Source: Streptomyces sp. NBC_00691
GTDB taxonomy: Bacteria; Actinomycetota; Actinomycetes; Streptomycetales; Streptomycetaceae
NCBI RefSeq assembly: GCF_036226665.1
Contig: NZ_CP109007.1
Span: forward strand, 5,620,501 to 5,684,500
Reading direction: 5' to 3'
DNA length: 64,000 nt
Positions 24,620 through 32,595 of the stretch are shown here, in pieces. A program made the position numbers and the translations under genes. The notes under the pieces are model-generated. The model was given only the letters and a program-made list of their open reading frames with translations, did no database searches and had not been told where the DNA came from. How positions within the stretch are numbered: position 1 is the stretch's first letter; each line of letters starts with the position of its first letter.

Positions 24620-26734
24620 ATGGAACCGACCGAGAGCGCCGCCCCGGTCCCACGGCCGCACGGCCGTGTGGTGTCCCTGGGTTTCACCTCCCGGCTGCCC
24701 GCAGCCGTGGTGGGCATCGCCGCCGTCGTCCTCGTCGTCGGGCTCCAGCAGGGCCTGAGCGCGGGCAGCGGCCTCTTCCCCGGCGGGGTCACCGGCTGGT
24801 CCCTCGCGGTCCTCACCGGCCTCATCGTCGGCCATCTGGTCGCCCTCGGCCGCGACCGCTGGTGGGGCGGCACCGGTTCGGGCGCCGCCCTCACCCTCGC
24901 CGTCCTGCTGCTCTACGGCTGGGTGCCGGCCGGACTCGTCTCGATGACCGTCGTCACCCTGGTCGGCGCCGCCCGCAGGCACCGCTGGCGACAGGGCCTG
25001 CTGCACGGCGCCGCCGACGTCCTCGGGGTCGGCGCCGCCGCCCTCGTCCTCGCCCTCTTCGACGACGTCCCCACGGTCGACCACCCCTGGCAGCCCCTCG
25101 ACTGGACGATCGGGGACCTCCCGGAAGTCGTCCTCGCCGCCGCCACCTACCTCGTGGTGACCCGGCTCCTCCTGTGGTACACGCTCGCCCCGCAGAGCCG
25201 CGGCCTGCCCACCGTCGCCCGCACCGCGCTCCTGAGACAGGGCCTCGTCGCCGTCGCCCTGCTCGGCATCGCCCCGCTGATCTGCGTCGTCGCCGCCACC
25301 CGGCCCGTCCTGCTGCCGCTCTTCGCCGTCCCCCTCATCGCCCTCGACTCCACCCTGTGGATCGCCCGGGCCCGCGCCGAGGAACAGCTGCGCGACCCGC
25401 TGACCGGACTCCCCAACCGCCAGTGGCTGCTCGAACGGGCCTGGACCGCCCTGGAGGAGGCCGAAGGCGAAGGAGCCCGCGCCGCCCTCGTCCTGATCGA
25501 CCTCGACCGCTTCCGATCGGTCAACGACACCCTCGGGCACCTCGCGGGCGACCGGCTGCTCCTCCAGATCGCCGACCGGCTCCGCCTCGCCCTGCCCCGC
25601 GGCGCCGAGGCCGCGAGGCTCGGCGGCGACGAGTTCGCCGTCCTGCTGCCCACCGCCGACTCCACCACCAGCGCCCAGCGGGTCGCCCGCCACCTCGTCG
25701 CCGAACTCTCCTCCCCGCTCGACCTCGACGGCCTCACCCTCGTCCTGGAGGCCAGCGCGGGCGTCGCCGTCTTCCCCGACCACGCCCTCGACGCCGAAGG
25801 CCTGCTGCGCCGCGCCGACGTCGCCATGTACCAGGCCAAGCGCGACCGCACGGGCGTCGAGGTCTACGAGTCCAAGCGCGACTCCAACACCCCCGACCGG
25901 CTCGGCCTCCTCGGCGACCTCCGCCGCGCCCTCGACGCCGGCGAGGTCGAACTCCACTACCAGCCCAAGGTCCAGTTCGACGGCCAGGTCGCCGGACTCG
26001 AAGCCCTCGTCCGCTGGGTCCACCCCGAGCGCGGCAAGGTCCCGCCGGACGAGTTCATCGCCATCGCCGAGTCCTCCGGCCTGATGCCGCACCTCACCGA
26101 GTACGTCCTGGAGACCGCCCTCGCCCAGGTCGCCCGCTGGCGCGCCCAGGGCCTCAACGTCCCGGTCGCCGTCAACGTCTCGCCCCGCGACGTGCACACC
26201 CCCGGCTTCGCCGGCGCCGTCGCCGCCCGGCTCGCCCGCCACGGCGTACCGGCCGGCGCGCTCCAGCTGGAGATAACGGAACACGTCCTCCTGGAGGACC
26301 CCCAGCGCGCCGCCGACACCCTCAACGGCCTCACCGGCCACGGCGTCAAGATGTCCCTCGACGACTTCGGCACCGGCTACTCCTCCCTCGTCCACCTGCG
26401 CCGGCTCCCCGTCAGCGAACTCAAGATCGACCGTTCCTTCGTCGCCCGGCTCGCCGTCGACACCGAGGACGCCGAGATCGTCCGCTGCACCGTCGACCTC
26501 GCCCACTCCCTCGGCCTCCTCGTCGTCGCCGAGGGAGTCGAGGACGACGAGACCTGGGAGCGCCTGCGTGACCTGGGCTGCGACGCCGTCCAGGGCTGGC
26601 TCGTCGCCGCCGCGATGCCACCCGGCGAGGCCACGGCCTGGCTGCTCGCCCGCGGCGAGCACGGCTGGCGCCGACCCGCCGACATCGCCGCCGCACTCGA
26701 CGTGGACCACCCCTCCGGCCAGGTCGTTCAGTAG
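24620..26734 (+). CDS. rmdB: Membrane-bound c-di-GMP enzyme, GGDEF-EAL (RmdB-like)
   Basis: 704 residues from ATG 24620. N-terminal half: about eight membrane spans (LPAAVVGIAAVVLVVGL onward). GGDEF domain: DPLTGLPNRQWL and GGDEF at 335-339; the inhibitory-site RxxD is not kept (RGAE). EAL domain: EALVRW at 461-466, VNVSPRDV, LEITEHVL, LDDFGTGYSSL, KIDRSFV and VVAEGVE are all canonical, so phosphodiesterase activity is likely. Position after ligA and layout match what I remember of RmdB (SCO5495) of S. coelicolor, a bifunctional c-di-GMP enzyme affecting development. The gene symbol rests on that recall. Confidence 0.88.
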   Translation: MEPTESAAPVPRPHGRVVSLGFTSRLPAAVVGIAAVVLVVGLQQGLSAGSGLFPGGVTGWSLAVLTGLIVGHLVALGRDRWWGGTGSGAALTLAVLLLYGWVPAGLVSMTVVTLVGAARRHRWRQGLLHGAADVLGVGAAALVLALFDDVPTVDHPWQPLDWTIGDLPEVVLAAATYLVVTRLLLWYTLAPQSRGLPTVARTALLRQGLVAVALLGIAPLICVVAATRPVLLPLFAVPLIALDSTLWIARARAEEQLRDPLTGLPNRQWLLERAWTALEEAEGEGARAALVLIDLDRFRSVNDTLGHLAGDRLLLQIADRLRLALPRGAEAARLGGDEFAVLLPTADSTTSAQRVARHLVAELSSPLDLDGLTLVLEASAGVAVFPDHALDAEGLLRRADVAMYQAKRDRTGVEVYESKRDSNTPDRLGLLGDLRRALDAGEVELHYQPKVQFDGQVAGLEALVRWVHPERGKVPPDEFIAIAESSGLMPHLTEYVLETALAQVARWRAQGLNVPVAVNVSPRDVHTPGFAGAVAARLARHGVPAGALQLEITEHVLLEDPQRAADTLNGLTGHGVKMSLDDFGTGYSSLVHLRRLPVSELKIDRSFVARLAVDTEDAEIVRCTVDLAHSLGLLVVAEGVEDDETWERLRDLGCDAVQGWLVAAAMPPGEATAWLLARGEHGWRRPADIAAALDVDHPSGQVVQ

Positions 26735-26797
26735 GCCGTGCGCACCCCGGGAGACGACCCCGGGCAAACCGTTTCACGGGCAGCGGCACCGGCCCCA

Positions 26798-26803
26798 TAG
26801 GAT
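26798..26803 (+). promoter_or_regulatory. Candidate -10 element of the gat operon
   Basis: TAGGAT at 26798-26803, a good Streptomyces vegetative -10, 38 nt before the gatC start; a weak TTCACG lies about 19 nt upstream. Inferred from pattern only. Confidence 0.45.
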
Positions 26804-26840
26804 GGCCCCACACCATCAAGCTCACCCCGTGAGGATCCGC

Positions 26841-27137
26841 ATGCCTGGCATCACGCGCGAGGAGGTCGCCCACCTCGCACGGCTGGCGCGTCTGGAGCTG
26901 AAGGGCGAAGAACTCGATCACTTCGCCGGCCAGCTCGACGACATCATCGGCGCGGTCGCCCGCGTCTCCGAGGTCGCCGACCAAGACGTACCGCCGACCT
27001 CCCACCCGCTGCCGCTGACCAATGTCATGCGCGCGGACGAGGTCCGTCCGTCGCTCACCCCCGAGCAGGCGCTCTCCGGCGCCCCGGCCCAGGAGCAGCA
27101 GCGTTTCAAGGTGCCGCAGATCCTGGGGGAGGACTAA
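26841..27137 (+). CDS. gatC: Asp-tRNA(Asn)/Glu-tRNA(Gln) amidotransferase subunit C
   Basis: 98 residues from ATG 26841 with GAGGA 6 nt upstream; longer readings run into the preceding gene. MPGITREEVAHLARLARLELKGEELDHFAGQL and the C-terminal LRADEV-like VMRADEVRPSL...FKVPQIL are GatC signatures. It acts as the wrapper that holds GatA and GatB together. It lies 5 nt before gatA. Confidence 0.96.
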   Translation: MPGITREEVAHLARLARLELKGEELDHFAGQLDDIIGAVARVSEVADQDVPPTSHPLPLTNVMRADEVRPSLTPEQALSGAPAQEQQRFKVPQILGED

Positions 27138-27142
27138 CAGTC

Positions 27143-28639
27143 ATGACGGACATCATCATCAAGCTCACCGCGGCCGAGATCGCCGGGAAGATCGCCGCCG
27201 GCGAACTGACCGCCGTCGAGGTCACCGAGGCGCACCTCGCCCGCATCGAGGCCGTCGACGAGAAGGTCCACGCCTTCCTGCACGTCGACCGTGAGGGCGC
27301 GCTCGCCCAGGCCCGTGCCGTCGACGAGAAGCGCGCCCGCGGCGAGAAGCTCGGCCCGCTCGCCGGTGTGCCGCTCGCCCTCAAGGACATCTTCACCACC
27401 GCCGGCATGCCGACGACCGTGGGCTCGAAGATGCTCGAGGGCTGGATCCCGCCGTACGACGCGACGCTGGTCAAGAACCTCAAGGCCGCCGACGTCGTCA
27501 TCCTCGGCAAGACCAACATGGACGAGTTCGCCATGGGGTCCTCCACCGAGAACAGCGCCTACGGTCCGACCGGCAACCCCTGGGACCTGACCAGGATCCC
27601 CGGCGGCTCCGGCGGTGGCTCGTCCGCCGCCCTCGCCGCGTACGAGGCGCCCCTCGCCATCGGCACGGACACCGGCGGCTCGATCCGCCAGCCCGCCGCC
27701 GTCACCGGCACCGTCGGCGTCAAGCCGACCTACGGCGGCGTCTCCCGCTACGGCATGGTGGCCTTCTCGTCCTCCCTCGACCAGGGCGGCCCCTGCGCCC
27801 GTACGGTCCTGGACGCGGCCCTCCTGCACGAGGCGATCGCCGGGCACGACCCGCTCGACTCGACCTCCATCGACGCCCCGGTCCCGCCGGTCGTCGAGGC
27901 CGCGCGCAACGGCTCGGTCGCCGGCATGCGCGTCGGTGTCGTCAAGCAGTTCCGCGGCGAGGGCTACCAGGCCGGTGTCGTGCAGCGCTTCGACGAGTCC
28001 GTCGAGCTGCTCAGGTCGCTGGGCGCCGAGATCGTCGAGCTGGACTGCCCGACCTTCGACCTCGCCCTCTCGGCGTACTACCTGATCGCGCCTTCGGAGT
28101 GCTCCTCCAACCTGGCCCGCTTCGACGCCATGCGCTACGGCCTCCGGGTCGGCGACGACGGCACGCGGTCCGCCGAGGACGTCACCGCCCTCACCCGTGA
28201 GGCCGGCTTCGGCGACGAGGTCAAGCGCCGCATCATCCTCGGTACGTACGCGCTGAGCTCCGGCTACTACGACGCGTACTACGGCTCGGCCCAGAAGGTC
28301 CGGACCCTGATCACCCGCGAGTTCGAGAAGGCCTTCGAGGAGGTGGACGTGATCGTCTCCCCGACGACCCCCACCACCGCCTTCCCGATCGGCGAGCGTG
28401 CCGACGACCCGATGGCGATGTACCTCGCGGACCTGTGCACCATCCCGACCAACCTGGCCGGCAACGCCGCCATGTCGCTGCCCTGCGGCCTGGCGCCCGA
28501 GGACGGTCTGCCGGTCGGCCTGCAGATCATCGCTCCCGCCATGAAGGACGACCGGCTGTACAAGGTCGGCGCCGCCGTCGAGGCCGCCTTCGTGGAAAAG
28601 TGGGGGCACCCGCTGCTCGAGGAGGCTCCGTCGCTGTGA
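27143..28639 (+). CDS. gatA: Asp-tRNA(Asn)/Glu-tRNA(Gln) amidotransferase subunit A
   Basis: 498 residues. Amidase-signature glutaminase that supplies ammonia for amidating misacylated Glu-tRNA(Gln). The Ser-cisSer-Lys triad is visible: K81 (VPLALKDIF), S156 (GGSGGGSS) and S180 (DTGGSIRQPAA), the same spacing as in characterised GatA. DALLTPTTP-type VIVSPTTPTTAFPIG and the C-terminal GLPVGLQIIAPAMKDDRLY are also typical. A small gene starts inside its stop codon. Confidence 0.98.
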   Translation: MTDIIIKLTAAEIAGKIAAGELTAVEVTEAHLARIEAVDEKVHAFLHVDREGALAQARAVDEKRARGEKLGPLAGVPLALKDIFTTAGMPTTVGSKMLEGWIPPYDATLVKNLKAADVVILGKTNMDEFAMGSSTENSAYGPTGNPWDLTRIPGGSGGGSSAALAAYEAPLAIGTDTGGSIRQPAAVTGTVGVKPTYGGVSRYGMVAFSSSLDQGGPCARTVLDAALLHEAIAGHDPLDSTSIDAPVPPVVEAARNGSVAGMRVGVVKQFRGEGYQAGVVQRFDESVELLRSLGAEIVELDCPTFDLALSAYYLIAPSECSSNLARFDAMRYGLRVGDDGTRSAEDVTALTREAGFGDEVKRRIILGTYALSSGYYDAYYGSAQKVRTLITREFEKAFEEVDVIVSPTTPTTAFPIGERADDPMAMYLADLCTIPTNLAGNAAMSLPCGLAPEDGLPVGLQIIAPAMKDDRLYKVGAAVEAAFVEKWGHPLLEEAPSL

Positions 28640-28878
28640 GTGCCATGGCAAAGAAGGCCAAGAACTTCAAGAAGTCGAAGACCGGCGTCTACGTCTCGCT
28701 GGCGACCACCGCGTTCGGCGCCATCAGCGTCGCGAAGCAGGCCAAGCTGGCCCGCAACGACAACGACGTGCTGCGGCTGATCGACTCCGCCGTGTCCGCC
28801 GCCGCCATCGTTACCGGCCTGGCGATCCTCTACCGGGAGCTCAAGCGCCTGGGCGACGACGACGTCCTGCTGGGCTGA
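28636..28878 (+). CDS. Small conserved-looking membrane protein between gatA and gatB
   Basis: 80 residues if GTG 28636 is used: it overlaps the gatA stop as GTGA and has GGAGG ending 10 nt upstream. ATG 28645 (77 residues) is the alternative. The N-terminus is basic (MAKKAKNFKKSKTG), then an amphipathic segment and one likely membrane span (LIDSAVSAAAIVTGLAILYREL). It ends 16 nt before gatB, so it is inside the gat operon. I do not recognise a family; translational coupling with gatA suggests a real gene. Confidence 0.78.
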   Translation: MSAMAKKAKNFKKSKTGVYVSLATTAFGAISVAKQAKLARNDNDVLRLIDSAVSAAAIVTGLAILYRELKRLGDDDVLLG

Positions 28879-28894
28879 GAGGGAAAGTCTCACC

Positions 28895-30406
28895 GTGACT
28901 GTCACTGAACTGCTGTCGTACGAAGCGGCGCTCGCCGAGTACGACCCCGTCATGGGCCTGGAGGTCCATGTCGAGCTCGGCACGAAGACGAAGATGTTCT
29001 GCGGCTGCTCGACCGAGCTGGGCGCCGAGCCGAACTCGCAGACCTGCCCGACCTGCCTCGGTCTGCCGGGCTCGCTGCCCGTCGTCAACGCGATCGGCGT
29101 CGAGTCCGCCATCAAGATCGGCCTCGCGCTGAACTGCGAGATCGCCGAGTGGTGCCGCTTCGCCCGGAAGAACTACTTCTATCCGGACATGCCGAAGAAC
29201 TTCCAGACCTCCCAGTACGACGAGCCGATCGCCTTCAACGGCTACCTGGACGTCCAGCTGGAGGACGGCGAGATCTTCCGCGTGGAGATCGAGCGCGCCC
29301 ATATGGAGGAGGACACCGGCAAGTCGCTGCACGTCGGCGGCGCCACCGGTCGTATCCACGGCGCGTCCCACTCGCTGCTCGACTACAACCGGGCCGGCAT
29401 CCCGCTCATCGAGATCGTCACCAAGCCGATCGAGGGCGCGGGCGAGCGGGCCCCCGAGGTCGCCAAGGCGTACGTCGCCGAGCTGCGCGAGCTGATCCGC
29501 GCGCTCGACGTGTCCGAGGCGCGCATGGACAAGGGCCAGATGCGCTGCGACGTGAACCTGTCGCTGCGTCCGCACGGCACCGCGAAGTTCGGCACCCGCT
29601 CGGAGACGAAGAACGTCAACTCGCTCCGTTCGGTGGAGCGTGCGGCCCGCTTCGAGATCCAGCGCCACGCCGCGGTGCTGTCCTCCGGCGGCACGATCGT
29701 GCAGGAGACCCGTCACTTCCACGAGGACGACGGCTCCACCACCTCCGGCCGCATCAAGGACAACGCCGAGGACTACCGGTACTTCCCGGAGCCCGACCTC
29801 GTCCCCGTCGCCCCGGCCCGTGCCTGGGTGGAGGAGCTGCGGGGCACGCTGCCCGAGCTGCCCCGGGTGCGCCGCAACCGGCTGCGCGAGGAGTGGGGCG
29901 TGTCCGAGCTGGACATGCAGTCCATCCTCAACGCCGGCGCGGTCGACGCGATCGTCGCCACGATCGAGGCGGGCGCGGACGCGGCCTCGGCCCGCAAGTG
30001 GTGGATGGGCGAGCTCGCCCGCAGCTCCAACGAGCAGGGTGTGTCCCTGGAGGAGCTTGCGATCACCCCGGCGGACGTGGCCCGGGTCTCCGCCCTGGTC
30101 GCCGCCGGTGACCTCAACGACAAGCTCGCCCGTCAGGTCATCGAGGGCGTTCTCGCCGGCGAGGGCACCCCGGACGAGGTCGTCGAGAAGCGAGGCCTGA
30201 AGGTCGTCTCCGACGACGGCGCGCTCGGCACGGCGGTCGACGAGGCCATCGCGGGCAACGCGGCCATCGCCGACAAGATCCGCGGCGGCAAGGTCGCCGC
30301 GGTCGGCGCCCTGGTCGGCGCGGTCATGAAGGCCACCCGCGGCCAGGCGGACGCGGCGCGCGTGAAGGACCTGATCCTGGAGAAGCTGGGCGTCAGCGAG
30401 GGCTGA
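28895..30406 (+). CDS. gatB: Asp-tRNA(Asn)/Glu-tRNA(Gln) amidotransferase subunit B
   Basis: 503 residues from GTG 28895. It binds the misacylated tRNA and performs the kinase/amidation step. GLEVHVEL, the zinc cysteines FCGCS...CPTCLGLPGSLP, YPDMPKNFQTSQYDEPI, ERAHMEEDTGKSLH, RAGIPLIEIVT and DVNLSLR are intact, followed by the helical and YqeY-like C-terminal domains. Ends at a strong terminator shared with the convergent kinase gene. Confidence 0.98.
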   Translation: MTVTELLSYEAALAEYDPVMGLEVHVELGTKTKMFCGCSTELGAEPNSQTCPTCLGLPGSLPVVNAIGVESAIKIGLALNCEIAEWCRFARKNYFYPDMPKNFQTSQYDEPIAFNGYLDVQLEDGEIFRVEIERAHMEEDTGKSLHVGGATGRIHGASHSLLDYNRAGIPLIEIVTKPIEGAGERAPEVAKAYVAELRELIRALDVSEARMDKGQMRCDVNLSLRPHGTAKFGTRSETKNVNSLRSVERAARFEIQRHAAVLSSGGTIVQETRHFHEDDGSTTSGRIKDNAEDYRYFPEPDLVPVAPARAWVEELRGTLPELPRVRRNRLREEWGVSELDMQSILNAGAVDAIVATIEAGADAASARKWWMGELARSSNEQGVSLEELAITPADVARVSALVAAGDLNDKLARQVIEGVLAGEGTPDEVVEKRGLKVVSDDGALGTAVDEAIAGNAAIADKIRGGKVAAVGALVGAVMKATRGQADAARVKDLILEKLGVSEG

Positions 30407-30429
30407 TCCCCTTCTCGTACGCGTACACG

Positions 30430-30465
30430 AGCGGCCCCGCACCGGAGTTCCGGTACGGGGCCGCT
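30430..30465. terminator. Bidirectional terminator between gatB and the kinase gene
   Basis: 16-bp stem with one C/A mismatch (30430-30445 pairing 30450-30465), 4-nt loop. It lies between convergent genes, 23 nt after the gatB stop and 17 nt from the kinase stop. Confidence 0.8.
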
Positions 30466-30481
30466 TCGTGTGCGTGCGGGG

Positions 30482-32356
30482 TCAGCGGCGCAGGGTCGGG
30501 GCGGCGATGACGCCGCTGCCCGAGTCGGTGCAGGTCTCCTCGACCTTGAGGCGCAGCCGCAGCGCCCCTTCGACCTTCAGCGTCTTGGTGATCGGCTTGC
30601 CCAGGTCGACGGTCTCGTTGAAGAGGGCCGGCTGGTCGTCCACGGAGACGATGATCCGGGCGGTCTCGATGTTCGACCCGTCGTCGATCCCGGCCGTGAA
30701 GTCGAACCAGGACCATTCGCGGTTGAGGTCGTACTCGACGTAGGCCCCGTTGTAGCAGTCGCCGATCAGGGCGGCCCCGTACTCCTTGGTGTCGATCTTC
30801 GCGGTGCCGACGGAGAAGCGGTCGGGCTCGCTGACGGAGGCGAGCGTGGTCAGATCGGCGAGGGGGGAGTCCGGCACGGTCCCGGGGTCGTCCGTCGGAC
30901 TCGCCGACTCCTCCGGGCCCGTGGACGCCGGATCGGCCGGCTGCTCGGTGGTCGGCTCGTCCGTGGGCTCCTCGGTGGTGGGGTCGGGCGTGGGGGAGGC
31001 GCTGGTCGCGGACGGGGTACCGGCCTTGCCCTCGGTGCCCTTGTCGTCCTTGTCGCCGAGCAGCTGGACGCCGATCACCGCCAGGACGGCGACCACCAGG
31101 ACCGCGGCGGCGGCCCCGATGATCGGGCCCTTGCGGCGGCGGCGCGGCTCGGGTGCCCGGGGCGGGCCCGTCTCCGCCGCCAGGGAGACCGGGGGCGGCG
31201 TCGGCGGACCGAAGCCCGGCGTGGCGACGGTGGGCGGCTCGGTGGAGGGCTGCGGCGCGACGGGCCGGGATACGGGGGGCTGCGCGGCCGCCACGGGCTG
31301 CGGGGCGACCGGCTGCGAGGTCGCGTCCGGCGCGGCCGCGGGGGGCGGCGCCACGACCGGCGTGGCCGTGGGCGGTGGGGGTGTCACCGGCAGGGGCGGC
31401 GCGGACGGCTTCCGGGGCGGCGCGGCCGGGACCGCGTCCGCGACCGTCGCCGGGCGGGAGGTCGTCGTCGACACCACCCCGTGCCGTACGTCCTTCACCC
31501 AGGCCGACAGGGACAGCGGCCGTCGGCCCGGGTCGGCCGCGGCGATGCTCAGCACCCGGTCGCGCTGCTCGGCCGGCAGTCCCGCGACCTGCGGCAGCGC
31601 GCCGAGTGAGGTCACCAGCTGTTCGGGGGCGGTCGGCGGGGACTGTCCGCTGAGGAGGAAGTACGCGATGGCACCGAAGGCATAGCGGTCGGTGCCCGGG
31701 GTGCGCTTGCCCTCGAAGACCTCGGGGGCCGCGTAGCCGGGGGTGAACCACACCTCGGCCGTCTGGTGGTCGGCGGTCAGCTTGCTGAGGCCGAAGTCGA
31801 CGAGGGTCGCCTGCCCGTGCTCGTCGACCATGACGTTGCCGGGGGACAGGTCGCCGTGGACGACGATCCGCCCGGACGGTGTGGCCTTGCCGGAGTGCAG
31901 CCAGTCGAGGACGTCCGCGAGCTGTTCGAGGGTCCGCATCACCTCGCGCCGCTCGGCGGCCGTGGCGAGGGTCCGTTCGGCCCGCCAGTCGCGCAGGTCG
32001 AGGCCGTCGACATGGTTCATGACGAGGGCCAGGGCCCGGCCGGTGATCGTGCCGGATTCACCGGGCCGGTGGATCGGCGGCCCCTGGAAGTGCTCCCGTA
32101 CGCCGACGACACCGGGCCGGTGGACGAAGCGGAGCAGTTCCGCCTGTTCGTTCCACTTCTGGCTGATCCGCTCGAAGACCTCGGGCGTGAGAGTGGTCTT
32201 CGAGTCGAGGACCTTCACGACGACGGGTTCGGTCCCGCCGGCCAGCTCGATCTCCGCGAGATAGAGGACGGCTTCGCCGCCCCGCCCGATGGACCGCAGC
32301 AGTCGGTACCTGTCGGGTGTGGAGTCGGGTCCGATGTGGTGTGCCGTGCTGCTCAA
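30482..32356 (-). CDS. Receptor-type serine/threonine protein kinase with NPCBM-like sensor
   Basis: 624 residues from TTG 32356 with GGGGGA just upstream. Kinase domain about 17-290: GRGGEAVLYLAE, ATP lysine K48, catalytic loop VVHGDLSPGNV (H167, D169, N174; Gly replaces the usual Arg of HRD), DFG at 187-189, and APEV. Then a Pro/Ala-rich juxtamembrane stretch (300-400), RRRRK, one membrane span (about 411-433), a Thr/Glu/Pro-rich linker and a C-terminal domain (about 510-624) resembling NPCBM carbohydrate-binding modules (FSVGTAKIDTKEYGAALIGDC). The HGD loop implies regulation without an activation-loop Arg contact. Probably senses a cell-wall or extracellular glycan; inference. Confidence 0.88.
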   Translation of the reverse strand: MSSTAHHIGPDSTPDRYRLLRSIGRGGEAVLYLAEIELAGGTEPVVVKVLDSKTTLTPEVFERISQKWNEQAELLRFVHRPGVVGVREHFQGPPIHRPGESGTITGRALALVMNHVDGLDLRDWRAERTLATAAERREVMRTLEQLADVLDWLHSGKATPSGRIVVHGDLSPGNVMVDEHGQATLVDFGLSKLTADHQTAEVWFTPGYAAPEVFEGKRTPGTDRYAFGAIAYFLLSGQSPPTAPEQLVTSLGALPQVAGLPAEQRDRVLSIAAADPGRRPLSLSAWVKDVRHGVVSTTTSRPATVADAVPAAPPRKPSAPPLPVTPPPPTATPVVAPPPAAAPDATSQPVAPQPVAAAQPPVSRPVAPQPSTEPPTVATPGFGPPTPPPVSLAAETGPPRAPEPRRRRKGPIIGAAAAVLVVAVLAVIGVQLLGDKDDKGTEGKAGTPSATSASPTPDPTTEEPTDEPTTEQPADPASTGPEESASPTDDPGTVPDSPLADLTTLASVSEPDRFSVGTAKIDTKEYGAALIGDCYNGAYVEYDLNREWSWFDFTAGIDDGSNIETARIIVSVDDQPALFNETVDLGKPITKTLKVEGALRLRLKVEETCTDSGSGVIAAPTLRR

Positions 32357-32595
32357 ATTTCCCCCAGAGCACAGTGGTTGACAGAGAGTCAGCTTGCCGT
32401 TCCGATGGGCTCGCGGTCAACGCGGAGGGGGCGGGAGCGGTCGGGGAGGCCGCTTGGACTCCCGTGACGTCCTCTTGGACGTTCACCACCGCGCCCCCGT
32501 CGGGTCTTCTTTCCGTCATCCCGTCTCACTACCGTCCCGGGCGTACCACCCAATGGCTCGACGGCGAACCATTGGTCGTCGACTGGAGGTCGGTC

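Noticed and set aside
32478..32490. GTTCACC as a possible PHO box upstream of phospholipase C
   Set aside because: Only one repeat unit is present; the next 11-nt unit does not match, so PhoP control is not supported.
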